A stretch of 64,000 nucleotides of DNA from Arthrobacter sp. 24S4-2 (GTDB taxonomy: Bacteria > Actinomycetota > Actinomycetes > Actinomycetales > Micrococcaceae): NCBI RefSeq assembly GCF_005280255.1, contig NZ_CP040018.1:3534001-3598000 (forward strand), written 5' to 3'. Below the pieces are notes generated by a model. That model made no database searches, had not been told where the DNA came from, and saw nothing but the letters and a program-made list of their open reading frames with translations. Of this stretch, positions 16,782 through 25,029 are shown one piece after another (the stretch's first letter is position 1; the number at the start of each line of letters is the position of its first letter). The position numbers were made by a program, and so were the translations under genes.

Positions 16782-18559
16782 GCTGACGCCGCCAGCTTCT
16801 CAAGAGCCGCCGCGTGCCCGGCCAGGACATCGGTCGACACGCCTACGGTGAAGTCCAACCGGTCCAGGAAGCGCTGCTGTTCGGCCTGCAGCAGCATGTG
16901 GCAGCGCGTGTTCAGGTCGTCCCGCGCTGTCTTCGCGAGGCGCCGTACGGCATCCTCGCCGAAAACAGCCTCCAGGAGCCGCTGCCCGACGACGGCGGTG
17001 CCGCCGGCCACTCCCAGCTCCAGGCCGGTTAGTCCGGCGGTCATGGAGAAGACGACGATCATGAGAGCGGCCCCCAGCCCGTTGATCCCGAAGGAGAGCC
17101 ACCGGGCCTGCGTTCGCTTGCCTTGCCCTTCAGTACGGATGAGCTCCATGAGCCCTCCCTGCCACGCCCGGATCTCGGCCGCCACCTTGTCCGGGAAGCC
17201 GGCGCTGGTGCCGGAAAGGTCGTCGGTGCCCAATAGTTGCCTGCCCGCAGGGTCCGACCGCCAGCGCTGGTCGGTGTCCTCGGCCGCCTTGGCGGCTTCG
17301 TCCATGATGACGGCCTGCAGCCCGGTTTCGATGGCAGTTTCAACCCTGACAGCCGGAGCCGGCTCGCCGCGGAAGAACGCACCGAAACGGTCCCTCATGC
17401 GCCCGATGTTCTGCTCGAGGACGCGGAAGAATTCACCCGTGCCCACGAAGTCCTGCCAGCGGGCCAGGACTTCGCCGCGCAGGAGGGCACCGTCCCGGGT
17501 AGCTTCCAGGATCCTGGCCGCGGCGTCCCGGTGTGCTGTCCGGGCGTCCCTTGCTAGTAGTTCAGCCGCCTGCTGCTGCTCCCGCGACGCCTGGGCGACG
17601 GCCGTGACGCGCATGCCAAGGGCGCGCACCGCGCCGTTCAGTGTCCGGCGCGCAACCTCTGCCCGTCCGGCCGCGTCGGCGGCGAGTTCCCGCAGCCACC
17701 GTCCCAAGGGCTCCACGGCCTGGGCCGGCAGCATCCCAAGGCCGTCCAGGCCGAGCTCCGGGACAACGAACAGCTGCGCCCCGCCGAGCCCCTCGCGCTC
17801 CAGCATTGCCCGGAGGTCTGCGCTCACCTCCGCTTCGGCGGCGGGCGGGACGCGGTCCAGCACCACGGCCACCATGATGTCCCGGGAAGCGGCGTCGAGC
17901 AGCAGCCTCCAGGGCACGGCATCGGCGTAGCGGTTGGCGGTTGTGACAAAAACCCAGAGGTCGGCCGCCGCGAGCAGCTGGCCGGCGAGCTTCCGGTTCT
18001 CGTCTGAGATGGAATCGACGTCGGGAGCGTCCAGCAAGGCGATTCCTTCCGGCACCGCAGGGTCCCCCACGAGGACCAGGGACGATATCGCCGTCATGTC
18101 CGGTGCGGCGCCGGCGCGGTTGGCGGGAACCTGGCGGTCCACCACGGTGGCGCGGACGCGGTTCAGGCTCGGCAGAACCCGCTGGTCCTCGAACCAGCCG
18201 GCGTCCAGCGGGTGGTGCAGCAGGATGGGCTGCCTGGTGGTCGGCCGGATGGCGCCGGCCCTCGTGACGGGGTGGCCCACCAGGGCATTGACCAGCGTGG
18301 ATTTTCCGGCGCCCGTGGATCCTCCCACAACCGCCAGCAGCGGAGCATCAAGGCTCCGGAAACGCGGGAGGATGTAGTCGTCGAGTTGGGCCAGTGAGTT
18401 CCGGACGCCGAGACGGGCGGCTTCAGCGCCTGGCAGCGCGAGCGGCAGAATCGCAGCAGCAAGGTCCAGGCGTACGTCTTCCAGCAGCGCCACGGCGGCG
18501 GCTAGCCGCGCCTTCTGCGCGGGATCAGGCGGGGGCGCACTCTCAGGTTGGGACGTCAC
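16778..18559 (-). CDS. Dynamin-like membrane GTPase, first of a tandem pair
   Basis: The 593-residue protein has P-loop GGSTGAGKST at residues 79-88, a G3 motif LLDAPDVDS and switch-like GAIRPTTRQP, then extended helices rich in Ala, Arg and Glu and one hydrophobic hairpin near residues 500-535 (FSMTAGLTGLELGVAGGTAVVG). No clear NKxD is seen; VVLDRVPP is in its place, which is unusual for a GTPase and common in divergent dynamins. The start of the partner gene overlaps its stop by 4 bases, so the two are made together and could form a hetero-oligomer. It may be annotated elsewhere simply as an ABC transporter or GTP-binding protein. Confidence 0.75.
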   Translation of the reverse strand: MTSQPESAPPPDPAQKARLAAAVALLEDVRLDLAAAILPLALPGAEAARLGVRNSLAQLDDYILPRFRSLDAPLLAVVGGSTGAGKSTLVNALVGHPVTRAGAIRPTTRQPILLHHPLDAGWFEDQRVLPSLNRVRATVVDRQVPANRAGAAPDMTAISSLVLVGDPAVPEGIALLDAPDVDSISDENRKLAGQLLAAADLWVFVTTANRYADAVPWRLLLDAASRDIMVAVVLDRVPPAAEAEVSADLRAMLEREGLGGAQLFVVPELGLDGLGMLPAQAVEPLGRWLRELAADAAGRAEVARRTLNGAVRALGMRVTAVAQASREQQQAAELLARDARTAHRDAAARILEATRDGALLRGEVLARWQDFVGTGEFFRVLEQNIGRMRDRFGAFFRGEPAPAVRVETAIETGLQAVIMDEAAKAAEDTDQRWRSDPAGRQLLGTDDLSGTSAGFPDKVAAEIRAWQGGLMELIRTEGQGKRTQARWLSFGINGLGAALMIVVFSMTAGLTGLELGVAGGTAVVGQRLLEAVFGEDAVRRLAKTARDDLNTRCHMLLQAEQQRFLDRLDFTVGVSTDVLAGHAAALEKLAASA

Positions 18560-18661
18560 AGCATCATCATGCCAGTTCAGCCTCGCTCCGGTGCATGAAT
18601 TCGACGCAGTGGTGCGGCACGGAATGCGGGAGTGCGGGAGTGCGGAATGCGCGGGAAAACA

Positions 18662-18693
18662 AAACGGTCCCGGGCAATTGCCCGGGACCGTTT
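18662..18693 (-). terminator. Perfect 32-bp palindromic terminator after tRNA-Glu
   Basis: The 32 bases form a perfect palindrome (AAACGGTCCCGGGCAA and its complement), ending in TTT on both strands, 4 bases beyond the 3' end of the tRNA-Glu gene. It can act in both directions, so it could also end any transcript arriving from the plus strand. Confidence 0.8.
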
Positions 18694-18696
18694 GAT

Positions 18697-18772
18697 TGGT
18701 GACCCCAGCGGGATTCGAACCCGCGTTACCGCCGTGAGAGGGCAGCGTACTAGGCCGCTATACGATGGGGCC
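18697..18772 (-). tRNA. tRNA-Glu(CUC)
   Basis: Read on the minus strand the gene folds as a standard cloverleaf: acceptor GGCCCCA with TGGGGTC (one G-U pair), anticodon loop CTCTCAC with anticodon CTC, T-loop TTCGAAT, discriminator A and an encoded CCA at 18697-18699. One anticodon-stem pair is G-U. It precedes a strong terminator. Confidence 0.95.
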
Positions 18773-18834
18773 GTGTACTTCCGGATGACATTTCTGCCAT
18801 CAGGCTCAGTGATTCTTTCACACACCGAACCGCA

Positions 18835-18863
18835 GTTTCAAATCGGCAAAGCCGGCTTGAAAC
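18835..18863 (-). terminator. Weak hairpin between tRNA-Gln and tRNA-Glu
   Basis: A stem with 7-base outer arms GTTTCAA/TTGAAAC and a partly paired inner GC part lies between the two tRNA genes, 37 bases after tRNA-Gln. It has no clear T-run. It may be a terminator or processing structure. Confidence 0.3.
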
Positions 18864-18899
18864 CCCTGATCAGTTGCCCGCAAAGGCCCCTTTTCAGAG

Positions 18900-18971
18900 C
18901 TGGGATACCAGGACTCGAACCTAGAATGACGGTACCAGAAACCGTAGTGTTGCCAATTACACCATATCCCA
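18900..18971 (-). tRNA. tRNA-Gln(CUG)
   Basis: On the minus strand: acceptor TGGGATA/TATCCCA, anticodon loop TTCTGGT with anticodon CTG, T-loop TTCGAGT and discriminator G. CCA is not encoded. The U1-A72 pair and G73 are usual for glutamine tRNA. It lies 127 bases upstream of tRNA-Glu on the same strand. Confidence 0.95.
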
Positions 18972-19315
18972 ATGGCACTTTCGGGCCGGACGTTCAGGTC
19001 TAAACCTTCGCTCCGAGCGCCTCAGCACGAGTAATTACTTTACCCGAGAGTTTTGGCTGGCACAAATCGAGGCGGCGCACACCCGCAGCATCAACGGCGG
19101 AGGGCGGCCGGGGCGGACCTCAGTGCACGCAGGCCGATAAAACCCTTGCAATTCCGGGGCAAATAAGTTTACGCTCGGTAAGTTACCAGACAGTAACAAG
19201 TCAACCCGCCCCAGCCGACGGGCGGCTTCACGCTCACTTTCAGGTGTTAGCTGCATCACTGTCGGGGTGTCCGGAAGTCAACCGCTTCCGGTGAGATCGT
19301 CGATAGGAATCCTCC
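18972..19315. other. Intergenic region between tRNA-Gln and the repeat protein gene
   Basis: About 340 bases without a credible gene. It should hold the promoter of the tRNA genes (leftwards) and of the repeat protein (rightwards). The only strong structure seen is the pair of overlapping inverted repeats at 19177-19197; the rest shows no open frame with good codon use. Confidence 0.5.
19177..19197. promoter_or_regulatory. Overlapping inverted repeats upstream of the repeat protein, candidate operator
   Basis: GGTAA-G-TTACC (19177-19187) overlaps GTTAC-N6-GTAAC (19182-19197). Arms of the TTAC/GTAA kind around a short spacer are typical of TetR-family operators. It lies about 120 bases upstream of the GTG start of the repeat protein. 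No TetR gene is in the neighbourhood, so the regulator would be encoded elsewhere. Confidence 0.45.
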
Positions 19316-20710
19316 GTGTCACAGAGTCGTGCCGCTGCTCCCCCGAAGACCCGCACCCGGGCTCAGCAGATTGCCATAGCCGTCCTGGCCCTGCTCCTGA
19401 TTGCGCTGCTGGGTTTCTACACTGTGGTTACCGGGCGCATCACTGACGGATCCGCGCGGCTGAAGGACGGAGCCGGCCAGGCCTCCGCCGGGGCCGACCA
19501 GATCAAAGACGGTGCCGGGAAACTGTCCACCGGTGCCACGCTGGCCGACACCGGGGCAGGAAAGCTCGCCGCGGGAGCGCAGAAAATCCATGCCGGCATC
19601 AGCGACAAACTGGCGCCCGGTGCGGAGCAGCTCCAGGCAGGCGCCGGCAAACTCGCCACCGGAGCAGTCAAGATCGAGGCGGACGTCAACAACAAACTGG
19701 CCCCGGGCGTCTACAAGGTCGATGACGGTGCCCAGAAGCTCGCTGCCGGAGCGGTGCAGCTTTCCGCCGCCTTGACCCCCACCGCCGCAGGCAACGCGGA
19801 GAACAACCTGGCTGACGGCGCCACCCAGCTCGACCAGGGAGCCGCCCGGCTGGAAGCCGGTGCCGGCGAACTCGCTGCGGGGACGGATCAGCTCAAGGGA
19901 TACCGCGGAGCCAACGGCGATCCCGGACAGGGAACGGGAACCGCGGCCCTGGCTCAGGCGCTGGATCTGTTGCAGGCGGCCGCCGATGACCCGTTCCAGG
20001 GCCTGGTGCCGCTGTCCGTCGTCAAGGACAAGATTGCGAAGATTGCCGCCGGTGCCCACAAGCTCGACTCCGGAGCCACCCAGCTCCAGTCCGGCGCGGG
20101 CCGCTTGCAGGACGGCACGTCACAGCTTCACGCCGGGACGGGCAAACTGACCGCCGGCTTCACCACGCTCAGCAGCAAACTCAACAGCCAGGACCCGGCG
20201 AGCCCCGGTGTTGTCCTGGGCACCCGGCTTCTCGCCGAGGGAACGGCCAAGATCCGGGTGGGCATGGACGGCGTGCCGGGCAGTCCGGACCACCCGGGCC
20301 TGCTCAAGGCCACAGCAAGCATGACAGAGGGCTCCGCCCGTCTGGCGTCCGGAACCGAGACCCTGAATGCAGGCATCAAGGGCGATCCCGCGGACCCGGC
20401 GAGCCCCGGTCTGCTCAGCGGTTCTGAAGCCCTTGCCAAGGGGGCCTCGGATCTCTCGGCAGGCAACAACAAGCTGGCCGCCGGTTCAACGCAGCTGGCT
20501 ACCGGGGCAGGCAAGCTCGCCGACGGGAACGCAAAGGTGGCCGCGGGAACCGAGACGCTGCACTCCAGCGCGGCAGCCGTCTCACCGTCGGATATGGTCG
20601 GCCCGCCCGACGCCGGAACGGCCATGGGGCTGGTGGGTGCGCTTGGCGTCGGTTCAGTGGGTGCGTTCATGGTGCTGCGCAACAAGCGTCCGGACCCGGA
20701 AACCGACTGA
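19316..20710 (+). CDS. YhgE-like Gly/Ala-repeat membrane protein
   Basis: The 464-residue protein starts with a GTG, has one N-terminal membrane segment (IAIAVLALLLIALLGFYTVV, residues 20-39), then about 370 residues of degenerate heptad-like repeats of the type DGAxxLxxGAxxLxxG, and a C-terminal membrane segment (MGLVGALGVGSVGAFMVL) with a basic tail. The repeats are those found in the extracytoplasmic loop of YhgE/Pip and some MMPL-like proteins and probably form a long helical rod outside the cell. Unlike YhgE, the multi-span ABC-2-like membrane domain is missing. The gene is alone on its strand; function is unknown. Confidence 0.7.
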   Translation: MSQSRAAAPPKTRTRAQQIAIAVLALLLIALLGFYTVVTGRITDGSARLKDGAGQASAGADQIKDGAGKLSTGATLADTGAGKLAAGAQKIHAGISDKLAPGAEQLQAGAGKLATGAVKIEADVNNKLAPGVYKVDDGAQKLAAGAVQLSAALTPTAAGNAENNLADGATQLDQGAARLEAGAGELAAGTDQLKGYRGANGDPGQGTGTAALAQALDLLQAAADDPFQGLVPLSVVKDKIAKIAAGAHKLDSGATQLQSGAGRLQDGTSQLHAGTGKLTAGFTTLSSKLNSQDPASPGVVLGTRLLAEGTAKIRVGMDGVPGSPDHPGLLKATASMTEGSARLASGTETLNAGIKGDPADPASPGLLSGSEALAKGASDLSAGNNKLAAGSTQLATGAGKLADGNAKVAAGTETLHSSAAAVSPSDMVGPPDAGTAMGLVGALGVGSVGAFMVLRNKRPDPETD

Positions 20711-20773
20711 CGAGGTGTCTGCCGGCCCGGCCCTCGGCAGGGCCAAGCCGGCAGCAGACCGGGCAGTGACGCG

Positions 20774-21511
20774 CTACCCCAGCAGCTGCGCCAGGGACCC
20801 CACCTGGTGGCCCCCGAATGCCGATTCCGTTTCACGGGTACGGTTCAGCCAGACCCCCAGTAAACCCGCGGCCGTGGACCCCTCTGCGTCAAGGAGGCGG
20901 TTGTCCCCCACATAGAGCGTCTCCCGGGCGCTGCTGCCCAGGAGACGGACCCCTTCAAGGTAGATGGCGGGGTCCGGCTTGGGCACCCCCACGGTGTCCG
21001 TTCCCACCAGCACCCGGATGCGCTGCAGTCCGGCCGTGTCCAGCTTCGCGCGCTGGTAGTCGTGGACATTGTTGCTCACGGCACCATAGGGAATCCCGGC
21101 AGCGTCAAGGGCGTCCAGGAGCGGCGCTACGTCCTCGAACGCCCGGACGTAGCCGTGCTGCAGGGCGGCGTAGGACGTCACCCAGGCGTGGGACTCCTCG
21201 CCTTCTTCGAGCTCCACGCCGAAGTGGCCCAGGGCAGCCCGCCCGCGAAGCAGCCGCTGCTCGTTGAAGGTCAGCTCACCGGCGAGGTAACGGTCATAGA
21301 AATGCGTAGTCTCGTGCGTGAAGATCCGCCCGAACTTCTCCCACCCGACCTGGTCCAGGCCGGGCAGGAGGTGTTCGCTGACATCACGCAGCGCGGTGGT
21401 CATGGCGAATTCAAGGTCCACCAGCGTGTCGTCAATATCGAACAGGACACCCCGGATGACGCCAAAGGACGTGTGCAGGACACCGCCGCCGTCACCGCGC
21501 ATGGCAGTCAT
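20774..21511 (-). CDS. HAD-superfamily hydrolase
   Basis: A 245-residue haloacid dehalogenase-type phosphatase: motif I VLFDIDDTLVDLE (nucleophile Asp and acid Asp), motif II AVSNN, motif III Lys in GVPKPDPAIY and motif IV LYVGDNRLLDAEG. A helical cap between motif I and II marks it as subfamily IA. The substrate is not predictable. The ATG overlaps the gltX stop by one base (TAATG), but a start about 10 residues further in would also fit the family. It is coupled to gltX. Confidence 0.88.
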   Translation of the reverse strand: MTAMRGDGGGVLHTSFGVIRGVLFDIDDTLVDLEFAMTTALRDVSEHLLPGLDQVGWEKFGRIFTHETTHFYDRYLAGELTFNEQRLLRGRAALGHFGVELEEGEESHAWVTSYAALQHGYVRAFEDVAPLLDALDAAGIPYGAVSNNVHDYQRAKLDTAGLQRIRVLVGTDTVGVPKPDPAIYLEGVRLLGSSARETLYVGDNRLLDAEGSTAAGLLGVWLNRTRETESAFGGHQVGSLAQLLG

Positions 21512-23025
21512 TAGGCGCGGAAAGCGTGCAGGCGGGCCAGTGATGATTCCTTGCCCAGGATGACCATGGACTCAAAGAGCGGCGGGGAAATCCGCCGCCC
21601 GGAGATGGCCGTCCGGACAGGACCGAAAGCCAGCCGGGGCTTGATACCCAGATCCTCGACGAGGGCCTGCTTCAGCGCCGCCTGGATGTTCTCGGCGTTC
21701 CAGTCGGTGACGGCGTCGAGGGCGGTGATCGCGGCGTCCAGGACCTCGGTGAGGTTTTCCGGCAGCCCCTTGCGGGCATCATCCGCGATGTCGATTGCGT
21801 CATCGTTCTTGAACAGGAAGGAAATCATCTCGGGCGCTTCGCCCAGCAGTGCAATGCGCTCCTGGATAAGCGGTGCTGCCTCGGCAAGGATCTCCTCCTC
21901 GCGCGCCGTCAGGGTATCCCCCACCAGGTCTGCGGCGCGGAGGTACGGGACCAGGCGGCCCCTGAAGTCCTCCGCTGCCAACATCCGGATGTGGGTGCCG
22001 TTGATCGCTTCGGCCTTCTTGATGTCGAAGCGCGCCGGGTTGGCCAGGACGTCGTGGACGTCGAAGTTTTCGATGAGCTGTTCCACCGTGAAGATGTCCT
22101 CATCGGCGGACAGGCTCCAGCCCAGCAGGGAGAGGTAGTTCAGCAGGCCTTCGGGGATGAAACCGCGGTCCCGCAGCAGGAACAGGTTGGACTGCGGATC
22201 GCGCTTGGACAGCTTCTTGTTGCCCTCGCCCATGACGTAGGGAAGATGGCCGAACACCGGCATGTAGCTGGCGACGCCGATCTCCATCAGGGCCCGGATC
22301 AGCACCACCTGGCGGGGCGTGGAGGAGAGCAGGTCCTCACCGCGCAGAACGTGGGTGATCCCCATCAGGGCATCATCAACGGGGTTCACCAGGGTGTACA
22401 GCGGGGAGCCGTCGGCACGGACGATCACGTAGTCCGGGATGCTGCCGGCCTTGAAGGTAATGTCGCCGCGGACCAAGTCGGTGAACGTGACGTCCTCGTC
22501 CGGCATCCGGACGCGGAGCACGGGTTCACGTCCCTCGGCCTTGAACGCGGCAATCTGCTCGGCGCCGAGGTTGCGGTCGAAGTTGTCGTAGCCAAGCTTG
22601 GGGTCGCGGCCGGCCGCGCGGTGCCGGGCCTCCACTTCGTCCGGGGAGGAGTAGCACTCGTAGGCGTAGCCGGCGTCCAGGAGCTTGGCCACCACGTCCT
22701 TGTACAGGTCAAGGCGCTGCGACTGGCGGTACGGCTCGTGCGGGCCGCCCGTTTCGACGCCCTCTTCCCACGAGATGCCCAGCCACTTCAGGGCCTCGAG
22801 CAGCTGTTCGTAGCTCTCCTCGGAGTCACGTGCCGCGTCGGTGTCCTCGATGCGGAAGACGAATGTTCCCTGTGTGTGGCGGGCATAGGCCCAGTTGAAC
22901 AGCGCAGTCCGGATCAGGCCCACGTGCGGGGTGCCGGTGGGCGACGGGCAGAACCGCACCCGGACCGGGGTTTCGGCGGTAACGGCAGGACTGGAGACGA
23001 CGTTGGACACAGAAGGAGTAGTCAT
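21511..23025 (-). CDS. gltX: Glutamyl-tRNA synthetase
   Basis: Charges tRNA-Glu with glutamate. The 504-residue class I synthetase has the HIGH-equivalent FCPSPTGTPHVGLIRTALFNW and the KMSKS-equivalent KLSKRDP, plus RIEDTDAARDSEES. Length and sequence match the discriminating bacterial enzyme. It is followed by the HAD gene with a one-base overlap and preceded by the FAH gene and its terminator hairpin. Confidence 0.97.
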   Translation of the reverse strand: MTTPSVSNVVSSPAVTAETPVRVRFCPSPTGTPHVGLIRTALFNWAYARHTQGTFVFRIEDTDAARDSEESYEQLLEALKWLGISWEEGVETGGPHEPYRQSQRLDLYKDVVAKLLDAGYAYECYSSPDEVEARHRAAGRDPKLGYDNFDRNLGAEQIAAFKAEGREPVLRVRMPDEDVTFTDLVRGDITFKAGSIPDYVIVRADGSPLYTLVNPVDDALMGITHVLRGEDLLSSTPRQVVLIRALMEIGVASYMPVFGHLPYVMGEGNKKLSKRDPQSNLFLLRDRGFIPEGLLNYLSLLGWSLSADEDIFTVEQLIENFDVHDVLANPARFDIKKAEAINGTHIRMLAAEDFRGRLVPYLRAADLVGDTLTAREEEILAEAAPLIQERIALLGEAPEMISFLFKNDDAIDIADDARKGLPENLTEVLDAAITALDAVTDWNAENIQAALKQALVEDLGIKPRLAFGPVRTAISGRRISPPLFESMVILGKESSLARLHAFRA

Positions 23026-23078
23026 AGTGACTTCAACTTTACCGCCTGCACGGCGCGGAACTTCGCGGGGAAAAGCAA

Positions 23079-23108
23079 CAGGCGCCGCGCGGGTCCGCGC
23101 AGCGCCTG
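23079..23108 (-). terminator. Terminator after the FAH gene
   Basis: A stem CAGGCGC/GCGCCTG extended by GCGCGG/CCGCGC with one mismatch, followed on the minus strand by TTGCTTTT. It lies between the FAH stop (23131) and the gltX start (23025), so gltX probably has its own promoter. Confidence 0.6.
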
Positions 23109-23130
23109 CCGAAAGTACCGGGAGATGCCC

Positions 23131-23907
23131 TCAGCGGCGGACCACCGGATTGGAGAGGCGCCCGATCCCCTCGATCTCTACTTCGAAGCGGTCCCCGGCG
23201 GTGACCAGGCCAACGCCGGCGGGGGTTCCGGTCATGATGACGTCGCCGGGAAGCAGCGTGAAGGCGCGCGACACGACGGAAACCAGTTCGCGGACACCGC
23301 GGATCATCTGGCTGGTGCTGCCGTCCTGGCGCAGGTCACCGTTGAGCCGGCCCTGGATCTGCAGGTCATCGGTGTCGAGCTCGGTCTCGATCCACGGGCC
23401 CAGCGGTGCCGACGTGTCGAATCCCTTGGCGCGCGCCCACTGCAGGTCGGTCTTTTGGACATCACGGGCCGTGAGGTCGTTGCCGCAGGTGTAGCCGAAG
23501 ATGACGTCGTCAACACGGTCCTCGGGAACGTCCTTGCAGATCCGTCCAATGACCACGCACAGCTCGGCCTCGAAGGAAACCTCGTCGGAGAATTCCGGCA
23601 GGACGATGGGATCGTTGGGCCCGATGACCGAGGTGTTGGGCTTCAGGAACAGCAGGGGCTGCTGGGGCACTTCGTTGCCAAGCTCCCGGGCGTGCTCAAC
23701 GAAGTTGCGTCCCACGCCCACTACTTTGCTGCGCGGAATGATGGGGGCCAGCAGCCGCACGTCCTCAAGCTTGTACCTAAGGGTGGTTCGTTCCACGCCG
23801 TTGAAGAAGGGGTCGCCCTTGATGACAGTGACTTCCTCACTGCCGGGCTGGCCTTCAACTACGCCGTAGAGGGGATCGGAATCAGCTACAAAACGGGCGA
23901 TACGCAT
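23131..23907 (-). CDS. Fumarylacetoacetate hydrolase family protein
   Basis: The 258-residue protein has the FAH fold marks: GVGRNFVEHARELG, the metal-binding VSFEAELCVVIGR (Glu-x-Glu), GYTCGNDLTARDVQ and MTGTPAGVGL. Members split C-C bonds in ring-cleavage products or act as oxaloacetate decarboxylases or acylpyruvases; the substrate is not resolved. I chose the ATG at 23907 (MRIARF), the conserved start; the open frame extends 34 residues upstream into low-complexity sequence. Its gltX-FAH-MBL neighbourhood looks typical of Arthrobacter relatives. Confidence 0.88.
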   Translation of the reverse strand: MRIARFVADSDPLYGVVEGQPGSEEVTVIKGDPFFNGVERTTLRYKLEDVRLLAPIIPRSKVVGVGRNFVEHARELGNEVPQQPLLFLKPNTSVIGPNDPIVLPEFSDEVSFEAELCVVIGRICKDVPEDRVDDVIFGYTCGNDLTARDVQKTDLQWARAKGFDTSAPLGPWIETELDTDDLQIQGRLNGDLRQDGSTSQMIRGVRELVSVVSRAFTLLPGDVIMTGTPAGVGLVTAGDRFEVEIEGIGRLSNPVVRR

Positions 23908-24029
23908 GGTTCCTAGCGTACAGTCTCCGGCCCGACGTCCTGCTGCCGTTCGAGCCGCCGCCGTGACGGCGGGACACCGAGACGCCGGGACACCGGAGTG
24001 CAGTGACATCGCGACGCCGCTGCCAGGGC

Positions 24030-24812
24030 TTACGCCCGGAGGTACTCCAGCTGCGCGGCCACGGAGTTCTCTGCCGCACGCCGGACGGCGGGATCGACAT
24101 CCGAATAGACGGCATCGGTAATTTCCGCGACGCCCGCGCCGGGTCCCAAGTCAGCGAGGGCTGCGCGGATCTGCGCGAGCCGTTCGAGCCGGTGGTTCCG
24201 GTAGGCGCGGACAACGGCATCAAGTGCGGGAAGCACCGGCCCGTGCCCGGGCAACACGGTGGCCGGCCCCAGCCGCTCCAGTCTGTCGAGGGTCGCCAGG
24301 TAGTCACCCAGCCTGCCGTCGGGAAAATCCAGCACCGTGGTGCCGCGGCCCAGGACGGTATCCCCGGTCAGTACCGCTCCGTGCGCGCCGTCGTGGGGCA
24401 GATGGAAACAGAGCGAGTCCGACGTGTGGCCGGGAGTGGCCATGACGTGCAGCTCGACTCCGGCGGCCCGGATGGTTTCACCGTGGGCAAGCGGCGTCCC
24501 GCCGTGGCAGTGCCACTCATCGGCAGCGCGGACGGGTGCGCCGGTGAGTTCGTGGAGGCGTGCGGCGCCTGCGGTGTGGTCCGCGTGGCGGTGGGTGATC
24601 AGGATGAGTTCCACTTCGACGGTCCCGGCCAGTTCCCGCAGGTGCTGTTCGTCCAGCGGCCCCGGGTCCACCACCACGGCGGTACCGGACCCCGGGCTGC
24701 CCAGCAGGTATGAATTGGTCCCGTCCAGGCTCATGGGTCCCGGATTGGGGGCCAGGCGGAATCGCGCCAGGTCGCTGGCCGTAAGAATCGATGGGCCTGA
24801 TTCGGGAGTCAC
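24030..24812 (-). CDS. MBL-fold metallo-hydrolase
   Basis: The protein has the metallo-beta-lactamase motifs: THRHADHTAGA (HxHxDH zinc ligands), ATPGHTSDSLCF, LTGDTVLGRG and VLPGHGPV, followed by a C-terminal helical part (RLAQIRAAL). This layout is that of the LACTB2/RNase-Z-like hydrolases, often annotated as Zn-dependent hydrolases or glyoxylase-like. I chose the GTG at 24812 (260 residues) since residues upstream in the frame, to 24938, are not family-like and run into the palindromic repeat at 24895-24936. The start is the least certain point. Confidence 0.85.
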   Translation of the reverse strand: MTPESGPSILTASDLARFRLAPNPGPMSLDGTNSYLLGSPGSGTAVVVDPGPLDEQHLRELAGTVEVELILITHRHADHTAGAARLHELTGAPVRAADEWHCHGGTPLAHGETIRAAGVELHVMATPGHTSDSLCFHLPHDGAHGAVLTGDTVLGRGTTVLDFPDGRLGDYLATLDRLERLGPATVLPGHGPVLPALDAVVRAYRNHRLERLAQIRAALADLGPGAGVAEITDAVYSDVDPAVRRAAENSVAAQLEYLRA

Positions 24813-24894
24813 TGTCCCATCTTCGCACTTCTGAACTTCGCACCTCTGCTCGTCGAACTTCTGCGAAGGGAGGTCTCGGAGAGTTAGGGGCCGC

Positions 24895-24936
24895 GGTGCG
24901 CTCCCTATTAAGGTGCGCTCCCTATTAATAGGGAGC
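24895..24936. repeat. Tandem half-sites and 20-bp perfect palindrome
   Basis: The 16-base unit GGTGCGCTCCCTATTA occurs at 24895-24910 and again at 24912-24927. The second copy runs into a perfect 20-bp palindrome, GCTCCCTATTAATAGGGAGC, at 24917-24936. It lies between the MBL and ilvE genes. No other copy was noticed in this window. It could be a repetitive extragenic palindrome, a protein-binding site or the end of the ilvE transcript. Confidence 0.7.
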
Positions 24937-25029
24937 AAAGCACCAGTCGGGGCATGTTCAGGAAAGTACGACGCCGGGTGGTCCGCAAGCGTTGCGGGCC
25001 ACCCGGCGTCGTGCGTCAGTCAGGACAGC

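Noticed and set aside
21991..23916. 641-residue open frame antisense to gltX and the FAH gene
   Set aside because: It spans two convincing genes and their terminator on the other strand; no recognisable domain.
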